The notes under the pieces were generated by a model. The model saw nothing but the letters and a program-made list of their open reading frames with translations, ran no database searches and was not told the DNA's origin. Positions 8,724-16,300 of a stretch of 64,000 nt of DNA are shown here, piece after piece. The translations under genes were made by a program, and so were the position numbers. Position 1 is the first letter of the stretch. Every line of letters starts with the position of its first letter. The DNA lies in the NCBI RefSeq assembly GCF_001613005.1, contig NZ_BDBN01000018.1:62001-126000 (forward strand). Direction: 5' to 3'. Origin of the DNA: Nocardia nova NBRC 15556 (lineage in GTDB: Bacteria; Actinomycetota; Actinomycetes; Mycobacteriales; Mycobacteriaceae).

Positions 8724-9377
8724 TCAGCGCCCGAAAACGTTCACTTCGATCTCACCGCCGAGGCGATAGCCCTCGGACAGATGCAGATTGTCGCCGCTCC
8801 AAAATCTGCCCGGGTCGTACCAATTCGGGCGCTTCTCCGGCAGCAATCCCATCGCTTGGTAGGTCAGGGCGACGATTTCCGCGCAGTAGGCGTTCTCCAG
8901 GCCGGCTTCGGTTTCGCGGTGCTTCGAACGCTTCGGTCGCGGTATCCGGCCCCGGAACCACCGGCCGGCCAGCGCGCTTGTCGAGGGAAAAGGCATGCCG
9001 TCCAGCCGTGCGACCGTCCGCAGGGCCGCATCCTCCATCTCGGGTGTCACAGGGCGATCGAGCTGGCGCAGCCAGGCTTGCTGCCCGTAATCATTGGTCC
9101 AGCGCAGGACCGCGGCCTGCAGGTCGTGCAGCTGGGCGCCGCGATGGTGGTTGCCGGACCAGACATCCGGCAGCGCCCGGCCGAGTTCGGCATGCCAGAT
9201 GAGGGCCGGCAGGTCGTCGACGACCACCGCCATGCCGACATGGTTGACCGGGCTGTTGGTCAGGCCCCGGATCGCGCGATCGGCGCCGGAATGTCCACGG
9301 AACAACCACAAGTCGCCCGTCCGCGTGAGTTCGACCGCTTCATCCAAACCGATACTCGAGGGCGCTTCGCGTGGCAC
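8724..9377 (-). CDS. Permuted papain-like (NlpC/P60, YiiX-type) hydrolase
   Basis: 217 residues. The segment VNHVGMAVVV (His46) and the later ENAYCAEIVALTYQ (Cys165) are the order-swapped His/Cys pair of circularly permuted papain-fold amidases of the YiiX/LRAT type, which cleave amide or ester bonds, often on lipid or peptidoglycan. No signal peptide is visible, so it may be cytoplasmic. I start it at GTG 9377, immediately downstream of a -10-like TAGGCT. A longer reading to 9479 would overlap the divergent gene. The substrate is unknown. Confidence 0.65.
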   Translation of the reverse strand: MPREAPSSIGLDEAVELTRTGDLWLFRGHSGADRAIRGLTNSPVNHVGMAVVVDDLPALIWHAELGRALPDVWSGNHHRGAQLHDLQAAVLRWTNDYGQQAWLRQLDRPVTPEMEDAALRTVARLDGMPFPSTSALAGRWFRGRIPRPKRSKHRETEAGLENAYCAEIVALTYQAMGLLPEKRPNWYDPGRFWSGDNLHLSEGYRLGGEIEVNVFGR

Positions 9378-9383
9378 AGCGAC

Positions 9384-9390
9384 TAGCCTA
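9384..9390. promoter_or_regulatory. Overlapping divergent leaderless -10 elements
   Basis: The seven bases TAGCCTA contain TAGCCT for the rightward gene (9384-9389) and TAGGCT for the leftward gene (9390-9385). The downstream edges lie seven bases from ATG 9397 and from GTG 9377, so each transcript would begin at or within a base of its start codon. This is inferred from actinobacterial leaderless promoter geometry. Confidence 0.45.
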
Positions 9391-9396
9391 GGCCGT

Positions 9397-9570
9397 ATGC
9401 GGTGGTGGAAAGTACTCGGCTTGGCAGGAGCCGCGGGTGTCGCGGCGACCGGAGTGGTCATCGTGCGCTCCGAGCGCAAGCGCCGGGCCTACACCCCGGA
9501 TCAGGTCCGGGAGCGCCTGCACGCCCGCCTCGGCGACCAAGCCGAGCCGATCGGCGACGGCGAGGACTGA
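9397..9570 (+). CDS. Small single-pass membrane protein
   Basis: 57 residues: a hydrophobic segment of about 17 residues (positions 4-21, LGLAGAAGVAATGVVIV) followed by a basic stop-transfer patch RSERKRR, then a charged cytoplasmic tail with YTPDQVRERLHARL. The topology suggests N-out or a signal anchor with the tail in the cytosol. No ribosome-binding site is visible, in keeping with a leaderless transcript. It is divergent from the papain-like hydrolase with only 19 bp between start codons. Function unknown. Confidence 0.6.
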   Translation: MRWWKVLGLAGAAGVAATGVVIVRSERKRRAYTPDQVRERLHARLGDQAEPIGDGED

Positions 9571-9667
9571 TCCGGGACGGGAAGCGTTCGCCCGCAACAG
9601 TTTCCATTCCGTGGGCGCGCAGTGGTGAGCGAACTGTTCTTGTCGGAAGAAAGCCCCAGTTCGTAGG

Positions 9668-9784
9668 TCAGTAGTTACCGCCGGGCGGGTATTCGGAGAA
9701 GAACTGCTGCAGGAACGGGGTGGCGGCGTCGAGGCCCCACCGGACAGCGCCGAGTGGGCAATGGGTGACCAGGTCACCGCCCAC
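9668..9784 (-). CDS. 38-residue ORF at the end of the ABC transporter operon, possible gene remnant
   Basis: Reading GTG 9784 gives 38 codons ending in EYPPGGNY. It overlaps the permease stop by 11 bp in another frame. Third positions are strongly G/C and the peptide has a balanced, protein-like composition (WGLDAATPFLQQFF), unlike most random frames here. It could be a translationally coupled small protein or the surviving 3' tail of a deleted enzyme gene. No family recognised. Confidence 0.3.
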   Translation of the reverse strand: MGGDLVTHCPLGAVRWGLDAATPFLQQFFSEYPPGGNY

Positions 9785-10625
9785 CCAGTCCCGACATCGC
9801 AATCCCTCGCACGAACGACTTCTGCGCGAACGCGTAGATCACCAGCATCGGCGCCACCATCAGGATGGAGGTCGCCATGAGGATCGGCCAGTTGGTTTCG
9901 TACTGGCCCTGCAGGCGCACCAATCCCAGTGTGAGCGTGGAGATCTCGTCGCGCTGGATCATCACCAGCGGCCACAGGAAGTCGTTCCACACCGTCACCC
10001 AGGTGAGGACCGCGAGCACCATCACCGCCGGGCGGGCGTGGGGGAGCAGAACGCGCCAGTAGGTCTGCCAGACCGAGCAGCCGTCGAGAATGGCGGCTTC
10101 CTCCAGTTCGACCGGCAGGGTGATGAAGAACTGGCGCATGAGGTAGGTGCCGAAGGCGCTGCCGAACAGGCCCGGCACGATCATGGCCAGGGGGCTGTCC
10201 ACCCAGCCGAAGGTGCGCATGAGGATGAACTGGGGGATGACGGTGACGGTCGCAGGGACCATCAGGGTGGCGAGGTAGGCGACGAACAAGACGTCGCGAC
10301 CCTTGAACGGCAAGCGGGCGAAGGCATATCCGGCCAGCGAGCAGAAGAACACCTGACCCGCGGTGACACAGCCGGCGTAGAGCACGGTGTTGAAGAAGAT
10401 CCGCCCGAACGGCATCAGGTCGAAGATGTCGCGGTAGTTCGACCACGCCGGGTGGGCCGGGAGGATGCTGGTGTCGGAGATGTTGCCCTGCTTTTTCAGC
10501 GAACTCGACAACGCCCACAGCAGCGGAAACAGCGCGCACCATGCCATCGCGACGAGCACCAGGTACAGCAGTATCCCGCGCCCGGTACGGCGGAGAACGG
10601 CACGATTCGCGGTCGCGGTCGCCAC
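9774..10625 (-). CDS. Carbohydrate ABC transporter permease (MalG type)
   Basis: 283 residues with six predicted transmembrane helices. It has the EAA loop typical of MalG-type subunits (ELEEAAILDGCSVWQTYWRVLLP, which contacts the ATPase) and a final AQKSFVRGIAMSGL motif characteristic of this subfamily. GTG start at 10625 directly abuts the stop of the upstream permease. It forms an importer with the neighbouring MalF-type permease and the lipoprotein. The sugar is not identifiable. Confidence 0.9.
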   Translation of the reverse strand: MATATANRAVLRRTGRGILLYLVLVAMAWCALFPLLWALSSSLKKQGNISDTSILPAHPAWSNYRDIFDLMPFGRIFFNTVLYAGCVTAGQVFFCSLAGYAFARLPFKGRDVLFVAYLATLMVPATVTVIPQFILMRTFGWVDSPLAMIVPGLFGSAFGTYLMRQFFITLPVELEEAAILDGCSVWQTYWRVLLPHARPAVMVLAVLTWVTVWNDFLWPLVMIQRDEISTLTLGLVRLQGQYETNWPILMATSILMVAPMLVIYAFAQKSFVRGIAMSGLGGR

Positions 10626-11600
10626 CTAGGCCTCGCTTTCGTAGGCATCGCCGCGGGTGAATCGCAATTGGAGCAGTGTCAATGCCAGCAGGATCGCGAA
10701 GATCACCCAGGCGAGTGCACAGGCGTAGCCGATGTCGTCGAAGGAGAAAGCGTTCTGGTACAGCATGATTCCGAGCACGTACGTGCCGGTTTCGGGACCG
10801 CCCTTGCCGCCGGTGAGGACATAGGCCTGATCGAACACCTGGAACGAGTTGATGACCGTGATGACGAACGCGAACGCCAGCGCGGGCCGGATCAGCGGCA
10901 CGGTGATCGAGCCGAACCGGCGCACCGCTCCGGCGCCGTCGATACGGGCGGCCTCGTAGATGTCGGCCGGTATGCCCTGCATGGCGGCGAGCAGGACGAC
11001 GGTGACGAAGGGGACGCTCTTCCACACACTGACCAGGCACAGCGAGACCATCGACCACCCGGGGTCGGTGAGCCACGGGACCGGACCGATGCCGATCCAG
11101 CCGAGGGCGGTGTTGAGCACGCCGTAGTCGGTGCTGAAGGTGAGCCGCCACACCACGGCCATCGCCACGGTCGAGGCGACCAGCGGCATGAACATGATGC
11201 TGCGAAAGATGCCGATACCCTTCAGTTGTCGATTCAGGGCCGCCGCGACGGCGATACCGATGGCGATGGTCGGGATCAGCGTGCCGACGGTGAAGATCAC
11301 CGTGTTGCGCAAGGCCACCCAGAACAGTGGGTCGTGTGCGAAGAGCCGGCGGAAGTTGCCGATACCGATGAACTTCGGCGGACTGAACAGATCCCAGCTG
11401 TGCAGGCTCAGATACAGCGTGAACACCAAGGGGAAGGCCATGAACACCGCGACCGCGATCAGGTTGGGGGCGATGAACATTCGGCCCGCGGCGGCCTTGC
11501 GCCGGCTCAGCGGTGAGCGATGGTTGCTCACTGTGCCCGGTGAGGTCCGGGACACCTGCACCCCGTCGGCACAGCGAACCGCTGTGCGATTGTCGCTCAC
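10626..11600 (-). CDS. Carbohydrate ABC transporter permease (MalF type)
   Basis: 324 residues. After a charged N-terminal tail, the first helix starts at FIAPNLIAVAVFMAFPLVFTL's position (about residue 42), and the EAA loop is DIYEAARIDGAGAVRRFGSI. This is the classic MalF/UgpA architecture without a large periplasmic insert. GTG 11600 overlaps the binding-protein stop by 4 bp (GTGA), so translation is coupled. An upstream extension of the frame overlaps the binding-protein gene and is not real. Confidence 0.9.
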   Translation of the reverse strand: MSDNRTAVRCADGVQVSRTSPGTVSNHRSPLSRRKAAAGRMFIAPNLIAVAVFMAFPLVFTLYLSLHSWDLFSPPKFIGIGNFRRLFAHDPLFWVALRNTVIFTVGTLIPTIAIGIAVAAALNRQLKGIGIFRSIMFMPLVASTVAMAVVWRLTFSTDYGVLNTALGWIGIGPVPWLTDPGWSMVSLCLVSVWKSVPFVTVVLLAAMQGIPADIYEAARIDGAGAVRRFGSITVPLIRPALAFAFVITVINSFQVFDQAYVLTGGKGGPETGTYVLGIMLYQNAFSFDDIGYACALAWVIFAILLALTLLQLRFTRGDAYESEA

Positions 11601-12916
11601 TGCGCCTCCAGGAGGTCGTTGATCTGCCGGGCGAGGCCGTGCTTGAACCACTCCGCGGAGGCGGCGCCGCGGAACACGTGGTCGTATCCCTGCTGGATCA
11701 CCGCGTCGACACGTGGCCATGCGGGTGTGACCGGCAGGTTGTTGGCGTGGTCGCCGCCGTGGAACACCTCGAGGTTGTGCACCTTCGCATGTGCCTGCGC
11801 GAACCCGTCGGAGCCGAGCGCCGATTTCAACGCGGGAACGAACAGTCCCGATTTCGCGATGACCGCCTGACCGACCGGCCCGGTGGCGAATTTGACGAAT
11901 TCCCAGGCCTGCTCCTTGCGCGGGCTGTCTGCGGCGATGGACAGGCCGGTGGTGCCGATATCGGACCGCGCGGCGGTACCGCGCGGGCCGACCGGTAGCA
12001 CCGTGACGTCGAAATCGAGGTCTTCCTGGCCGGCGTAGGTGCTGTACATCCAGTGCCCGGACAACGCCATCGCGGCTTTGCCCTGGGCGAACATGTCCGA
12101 CGAGGAAAGCGATTGCTGGAATTCGATTGTCGGCATCACCCGGTGCTTGGTGGACAGGTCGGTGTAGAACTGGACGCCCTCGATGAAGGCGTCGTTGTCG
12201 ATGTTGGTGCGGGTCGGGTCGACGGACGGGGTGAACCATTCGATGCCGTTGTTCATCCCGAAGCAACTGGCGGAGTAGTAGACGGTCCAGGGATCCACGA
12301 ACCCCCATTGGATGACGTCGCCGGAGCTGTCACGTTTGGTCAGCGCCTGTGCGGCGCCGAGGAATTCGTCGAAGCTCCAGGCATCCTCCCAGCGTGTGGG
12401 CGGAGGTGCGAGTTTGGCGTCGGCGAAGAGTTTGCGGTTGTAGTAGAGGAAGATTCCGGCCCACTGCTCGGGCAGCGCGTGCTGCGCGTTCTTGTAGCGG
12501 AACGTGTTGTACAGGGGCATCGAGCTGTCCTGCTTCAGCTCGGCCGCGTACACCGGGTCCTTGTCCAGGATCGTGTCGAGATTTTCGAAGATGCCGCGTT
12601 CGGCGAGGAAGGAATAGGACAGATCCCACGACATCAGCACGTCCGGGCATTTACCGCCCGCACAGTAGGTCAGGATCTGAGTCTGTGGATCAGGGCCGGA
12701 CATCTGAGTCCGGATCTTGATGTCCGGGTGCAGCTTGCGAAACTCGTCGATGATCTCGAGCCGGACCTTCGCCTCGTCGGGTTTGGCCTGGAAGAAGAAG
12801 GTGAGCGCGTCGTCGTTGTCACCGCAACCGGCTATCGAGGGCGCGGCCGCCGCCGCCCCGGCCGCCGCCGCACCCCGCAGGAGCGTGCGCCGGTCGAACC
12901 TTCGAGTCGATGCCAC
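11597..12916 (-). CDS. ABC transporter extracellular sugar-binding lipoprotein
   Basis: 439 residues from GTG 12916. The N-terminus carries twin-arginine-like basics (TRRFDRRTLLRG), an alanine-rich hydrophobic core and a lipobox SIAGC with Cys31, so it is a lipid-anchored binding protein, perhaps Tat-exported. The body matches family 1 solute-binding proteins (KAAMALSGHWMYS near 250, RKEQAWEFVKFATGP near 310). I prefer GTG 12916, preceded by a GGGGG stretch. ATG 12952 would place an inverted repeat inside the gene. First gene of the operon. No ATPase gene is linked, so a shared MsmK-type ATPase is expected elsewhere. Confidence 0.88.
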   Translation of the reverse strand: MASTRRFDRRTLLRGAAAAGAAAAAPSIAGCGDNDDALTFFFQAKPDEAKVRLEIIDEFRKLHPDIKIRTQMSGPDPQTQILTYCAGGKCPDVLMSWDLSYSFLAERGIFENLDTILDKDPVYAAELKQDSSMPLYNTFRYKNAQHALPEQWAGIFLYYNRKLFADAKLAPPPTRWEDAWSFDEFLGAAQALTKRDSSGDVIQWGFVDPWTVYYSASCFGMNNGIEWFTPSVDPTRTNIDNDAFIEGVQFYTDLSTKHRVMPTIEFQQSLSSSDMFAQGKAAMALSGHWMYSTYAGQEDLDFDVTVLPVGPRGTAARSDIGTTGLSIAADSPRKEQAWEFVKFATGPVGQAVIAKSGLFVPALKSALGSDGFAQAHAKVHNLEVFHGGDHANNLPVTPAWPRVDAVIQQGYDHVFRGAASAEWFKHGLARQINDLLEAQ

Positions 12917-12932
12917 CCGCGCCCCCGTTCGG

Positions 12933-12957
12933 CTGCAACAAGCGAACTTCATTGCAG
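12933..12957. promoter_or_regulatory. Inverted repeat at the sugar-transporter promoter
   Basis: CTGCAA and TTGCAG are perfect 6-bp arms separated by 13 bases, just upstream of the chosen start of the binding-protein gene. The position and dyad symmetry suit an operator for a LacI-, GntR- or DeoR-type sugar regulator, but no such gene is linked. Confidence 0.4.
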
Positions 12958-13169
12958 AAGAACGTAATACCGCGGGGGCTGATTCGTCTGGAAAATACGC
13001 ACGAGACCGGCCGCACGTGCCCTCCCGCTCGTGACCGGGCCGGGGCAGCCCGTGGACATGCGGGCAGATTCTCGACAATCCCAGGTGGGCAAACTCTGGT
13101 CAACCCCCTCGATGCCCACGCGCGGCATACTGGAGTCATAGCGCCGACGTCGTCCTCGGGAGGATCGAG

Positions 13170-13553
13170 ATGGCAAACAACGGGCCTTTCGGGATCGATC
13201 CGGAAGAATTCGAGCGCGCTCTGCGCGAGGCGGAAGTCGAGTTTCGCGACCTGCTCGGTAAGGCCGCCGGATACCTCGACCGCAGCACCGTCAATTCGCT
13301 GACGTCGCTGTTCGGCCAGTTCGTTCAGCCGGATCGCGCGCGGACGCCGGAACCGGACGACGCGACGACCGGGGAGACCGGCAGCGGGGTGTGGGCCGTC
13401 TACAGCGTCGACGACGCCGGTGAGGCCCGGGTCGAGCAGGTCTTCCCGACCGAACTCGAGGCCTTACGCGCACATCGCGACAACACCGACGAACGCCGCA
13501 AGGTGCGATTCCTGCCCTACGGCGTCCCTGCCAGCGTGCTCGACCAGACCTGA
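13170..13553 (+). CDS. Conserved-looking hypothetical protein
   Basis: 127 residues, soluble. The acidic N-terminal half is probably helical (DPEEFERALREAEVEFRDLLG), followed by a Pro/Asp/Thr linker and a C-terminal half GVWAVYSVDDAGEARVEQVF with RKVRFLPYGVPA, which looks like a small beta-rich domain. ATG 13170 has GGGAGG upstream. It stands alone between the transporter operon and the SRPBCC/ArsR cluster. I do not recognise a named family. Confidence 0.6.
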   Translation: MANNGPFGIDPEEFERALREAEVEFRDLLGKAAGYLDRSTVNSLTSLFGQFVQPDRARTPEPDDATTGETGSGVWAVYSVDDAGEARVEQVFPTELEALRAHRDNTDERRKVRFLPYGVPASVLDQT

Positions 13554-13604
13554 GGGCGCAACGGCCGGCGGCGACCTTCCCGGGTGGCCGTCCCAGCGGT
13601 CTCC

Positions 13605-14096
13605 TCAGTGCGGCGTCGCCGCCGCATTCTCGACCGTCAAGGCGAGAGCCTGCGGGTCTTCGTCGGGTTGACCGGTGCCGGTGGTGATCAGGTCGTGCAG
13701 GCTCCGGTCGATGTAGAACGACCAGCCCTTGCGGCAGGCGTCGAAGCATTCGAACGCCGGGGTGAGGCCGACGTGGGTGAAGCGGAGTTCGGTGGTGTCG
13801 GCGCGGCGGGTGATCTCGAAACGGATTTCGGTGTCGTTCCATTCGGTCTGGTCGTCGACCAGGGTGAGCCGGGCGTCCAAAACGCGCCAGACGACGCGGT
13901 CGTGCGGGACGACCTCGGTGACCTCGATGGTGGCGCGATGCACGCCCGGAACCTCGTACGTGAAGACGTCTCCGGGCTTTTCGCTGCGTCCGGTGAGCGC
14001 TTTCGACCACCAGCCACGCACGTCGAGCACGGCGCCGAAGGCGGTTTCGGGGGTCCGGTCGACGGCGAAGGTCGTCGTGAAGTTCTGCTCGGTCAT
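13605..14096 (-). CDS. SRPBCC (AHSA1-like) domain protein
   Basis: 163 residues of a START/Bet-v1-like fold: an opening strand FTTTFAVDRTPETAFGAV, WWSKALTG typical of AHSA1-like sequences, strands through VVWRVLDARL, and a final helix around ACRKGWSFYIDRSLHDLI. Such proteins bind hydrophobic ligands, and many pair with ArsR-type regulators in actinobacteria. The gene is divergent from the ArsR gene. Two identical palindromes lie between or next to the two starts, so joint control is likely. Ligand unknown. Confidence 0.8.
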   Translation of the reverse strand: MTEQNFTTTFAVDRTPETAFGAVLDVRGWWSKALTGRSEKPGDVFTYEVPGVHRATIEVTEVVPHDRVVWRVLDARLTLVDDQTEWNDTEIRFEITRRADTTELRFTHVGLTPAFECFDACRKGWSFYIDRSLHDLITTGTGQPDEDPQALALTVENAAATPH

Positions 14097-14136
14097 GGGG
14101 TGCTCCCTGAAGGGGTGGGTGAATCGGCCGCGATAT

Positions 14137-14152
14137 TCAACCGATGGGTTGA
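14137..14152. promoter_or_regulatory. ArsR operator copy 1 (TCAACC-N4-GGTTGA)
   Basis: Perfect 6-bp inverted repeat TCAACC/GGTTGA with the four-base spacer GATG. It overlaps a consensus -35 TTGACA (14149-14154) of the rightward promoter and lies 41 bp upstream of the divergent SRPBCC start, so a bound repressor could block both genes. Confidence 0.7.
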
Positions 14153-14178
14153 CAGTAGGTGCGGGAAGACGGAATAGT
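14149..14178 (+). promoter_or_regulatory. Promoter of the ArsR/SRPBCC/GNAT operon
   Basis: A perfect -35 TTGACA occupies 14149-14154, and AATAGT at 14173-14178 is the best -10, with an 18-base spacer. Transcription would begin near 14185, one base before an in-frame GTG at 14186, which predicts a leaderless message. Confidence 0.5.
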
Positions 14179-14193
14179 CAACCATGTGGTTGA
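14178..14193. promoter_or_regulatory. ArsR operator copy 2 (TCAACC-N4-GGTTGA)
   Basis: Second perfect TCAACC/GGTTGA inverted repeat, spacer ATGT. Its centre is 41 bp from copy 1, close to four helical turns. It covers the predicted transcription start and the first codons of the ArsR gene. Confidence 0.7.
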
Positions 14194-14527
14194 GAATTCT
14201 TCGGAGCGGCTCGACGTGGTTTTCCACGCGCTGTCGGACTCCACGCGCCGCTCGATGCTGCGCACACTGGCGCGGCGCCAGTGCAGCGTGGGGGAGCTGG
14301 CTGCCCCGTTCGACATCTCGCTCGCGGCCGCGTCCAAGCACATCAAAGTGCTCGAGCGCGCGGGGCTGGTACGACGCAGCGTGCACGGGCGCACCCATCT
14401 GTGCCGGCTCGATCCGCACCCGTTGCGAGAGTGCGCCGAATGGGTGAACTTCTACGAGCGGTTCTGGAATCAGAGCCTCGACGCTTTGGAAGCAGCACTG
14501 CTACAGGAGGATTCGCGAGATGAGTGA
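14186..14527 (+). CDS. ArsR-family winged-helix repressor
   Basis: 113 residues from GTG 14186. The winged helix spans most of the protein: ALSDSTRRSMLRTLARR, recognition region ISLAAASKHIKVLERAGLV and wing RRSVHGRTHLCRL. The metal-binding ELCVCDL motif of true ArsR is absent (CSVGELAAPF instead), so it probably senses a small molecule or acts through its SRPBCC partners. A GTG at 14159 is also in frame, but would put an operator inside the coding region. It overlaps the next SRPBCC gene by 8 bp. Autoregulation is inferred from the twin operators. Confidence 0.82.
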   Translation: MVENSSERLDVVFHALSDSTRRSMLRTLARRQCSVGELAAPFDISLAAASKHIKVLERAGLVRRSVHGRTHLCRLDPHPLRECAEWVNFYERFWNQSLDALEAALLQEDSRDE

Positions 14528-15053
14528 CTACGGGGAGGTCGTCGAACCGGGCACGGTCCGCATCGAACGGCTACTGCCCGGGCCCATCGAACGGGTCTGG
14601 GCGTATCTGACCGATATCGACAAGCGCGCGACCTGGCTGGCCGGCGGGCTGCTCGAACAGGTCACCGGCGGCCGGGTCGAACACATCTTCCGGATTCACG
14701 AGCTCACCGGCGAAGGCGATCCCGCCGCGGTGGCCGACCGCAGGCACGGCGAGGTGCTCGAATGGGATCCTCCGCATCTGCTGCGCCACACCTGGAGCAG
14801 CGGCGGCGGCCTCGCCGACTCGGAGGTGACCTTCGCGCTCGAGCAGGTCGCCGACAAGGTCCGTCTGACGGTCACCCACCGCCGGCTCCCGACCCGCGGC
14901 GAGATCCTCGATATCGCCGCCGGCTGGCACACCCACCTGGACATCCTGCACGCCAGGCTCGCGGCATCCGCACCGGATCCGTTCTGGCCGAAGTTCGATT
15001 CCCTTCGCGCGGAATACGAATCGCTGCTTCCGGATTCGTCGAATGACCGCTGA
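14520..15053 (+). CDS. SRPBCC (AHSA1-like) domain protein
   Basis: 177 residues with the SRPBCC pattern VRIERLLPGPIERVWAYLTD, then LEWDPPHLLRHTWS and a closing helix AAGWHTHLDILHARL. It is a second family member beside the same regulator, but too different from the 13605-14096 protein to be a recent duplicate. Its start overlaps the ArsR gene by 8 bp and its end overlaps the GNAT gene by 11 bp, so the three are co-translated. Ligand unknown. Confidence 0.8.
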   Translation: MSDYGEVVEPGTVRIERLLPGPIERVWAYLTDIDKRATWLAGGLLEQVTGGRVEHIFRIHELTGEGDPAAVADRRHGEVLEWDPPHLLRHTWSSGGGLADSEVTFALEQVADKVRLTVTHRRLPTRGEILDIAAGWHTHLDILHARLAASAPDPFWPKFDSLRAEYESLLPDSSNDR

Positions 15054-15786
15054 TCTAGGCAACCGCAGGTGCCACGAGGCCGTAACCACCTTTGTCGCAA
15101 CGCATCTGGTGCGCGCGAGCCGGTCGAGCGATGGCACGCCGTCGAGCTGGTTCCACACCGGTGCGCCCAGCGAGGAACTGAACGGAGTCCTCAGAGTGGG
15201 CGCTGCGATCCCGCACGAGATCGAGCAGTTGCGCACACTGTTCGACGGCGTACCGGCATGCTGGCATTTCTGGCCGGACGTCGATTCGCCGGAGATTCCG
15301 GAGCTCCTGCGGCGGCGCGGACTGGAGTTGTTCGAAACCGAGCCGCTGATGATGCTCGCCGATCCCGACCGAGCCGCGTACCTGGAACGCGGACGACCGG
15401 AGCCGATCGAGGACGTGGCCGGCGATGCCGGCCTCGCCGAGTGGGCGCGACTCTGGTCGGGTGTGACCGATGTCGACGATCTCGTGACCGGCCTGCGTGA
15501 GGGGATGGATCGGAGGTCCACCCGCTACCTGCTCTGGCGTGACGGCGGGGAGGTGCTCGGCTGTGCCGCCGTCGTCACCTGCGCCGCGGGCGCATCGCTC
15601 GAGCACATCGTGACCCGAGCCGATCATCGCGGAGAAGGCATCGGGACCGCGCTCACGCGGTATGCGCTGGCACTGGCCCTGGCAGCGGGTGCTCGCCGGG
15701 TCGTACTCACCGCATCACCGGACGGCGAAGGAATCTATCGACGCCTGGGCTTCGACACCGTCGGGCACGTCGAGCGCTATGCGTGA
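15043..15786 (+). CDS. GNAT-family N-acetyltransferase
   Basis: 247 residues. The GNAT core lies in the C-terminal half: VTRADHRGEGIGTALTRYAL is the acetyl-CoA pyrophosphate loop (R/Q-x-x-G-x-G/A), followed by YRRLGFDTVGHVERY, the family's terminal strand. The first 110 residues are an extra domain with no recognisable motif, possibly a degenerate GNAT repeat. Third gene of the ArsR operon, starting within the preceding gene. Substrate unknown. Confidence 0.78.
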   Translation: MTADLGNRRCHEAVTTFVATHLVRASRSSDGTPSSWFHTGAPSEELNGVLRVGAAIPHEIEQLRTLFDGVPACWHFWPDVDSPEIPELLRRRGLELFETEPLMMLADPDRAAYLERGRPEPIEDVAGDAGLAEWARLWSGVTDVDDLVTGLREGMDRRSTRYLLWRDGGEVLGCAAVVTCAAGASLEHIVTRADHRGEGIGTALTRYALALALAAGARRVVLTASPDGEGIYRRLGFDTVGHVERYA

Positions 15787-15798
15787 TCGGCTGCCGCC

Positions 15799-15951
15799 GT
15801 GAGGCGGCTATCGCTGCCCGCAGTCCTGGCCGAAGCGATCTCCGGCCGGGAACTGACCGGTATCGGGCTGGTGCGCGATGTACGGCTCGCGGCGCAGTGG
15901 AACATCAGTACGGCCGCGCCCGTGCTCGTCGGCGGAATCTACGGCGGGTAG
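15799..15951 (+). CDS. Short ORF of uncertain status
   Basis: A 50-codon frame from GTG 15799 encodes a mildly hydrophobic peptide (RRLSLPAVLAEAISG to VLVGGIYGG). Third positions favour G/C. There is no ribosome-binding site of note and no recognised family. It may be a remnant or chance. Confidence 0.15.
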   Translation: MRRLSLPAVLAEAISGRELTGIGLVRDVRLAAQWNISTAAPVLVGGIYGG

Positions 15952-15970
15952 GCGCGTCCGAGGTGGGGAA

Positions 15971-16237
15971 TCAGGCGTCTTCGAGGGCCTCGCCGATTTC
16001 GTGGGCCACGCGGTTGTGCTGGTTTTCCGCGAGCCAGTGCCCGCCGGCCAGTACCAGGGCGACGGGCCATTCGATGATTTCCGCGGCGGCCAGGGCGCCG
16101 AGTGCGCCGTAGTAGGCCAGTTGTTCGGGGCGGGGGATCGGTACACGGCCGAGCAGGGGGAGTTCCACCGCGAAACTGTGCGCGGCGATGACCTTGTCGA
16201 CCGCGTTCCGGTGGCTGGTGTGCGTTTTGTCGGCCAT
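15971..16237 (-). CDS. Small membrane-associated protein with an EWPV helix
   Basis: 88 residues from ATG 16237, preceded by GGAAGG at six bases. The N-terminal third is polar (MADKTHTSHRNAVDKVIAAH), then a Pro-rich LLGRVPIPRPEQL, a hydrophobic segment with the motif EIIEWPVALVLAGGHWL, and an acidic tail. The frame extends to 16255, but the start there has no Shine-Dalgarno. The motif resembles VVDWPVLLGVGGTALVL in the protein at 16563-16994, so the two may be distant relatives. Function unknown. Confidence 0.6.
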   Translation of the reverse strand: MADKTHTSHRNAVDKVIAAHSFAVELPLLGRVPIPRPEQLAYYGALGALAAAEIIEWPVALVLAGGHWLAENQHNRVAHEIGEALEDA

Positions 16238-16300
16238 ATGTTGCCTTCCGGTCATGCGATATTCGGGGTCCCGACGCTTGGGTTCGCCACAGTGGCCGTC

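Noticed and set aside
9388..11151. 587-codon minus-strand frame over the permeases
   Set aside because: Out-of-frame reading of two clear ABC permeases; composition is Arg/His-rich.
14159..14185. Upstream GTG start for the ArsR gene
   Set aside because: It would put the -10 element and part of operator 2 inside the coding region, and adds nine residues atypical of the family.
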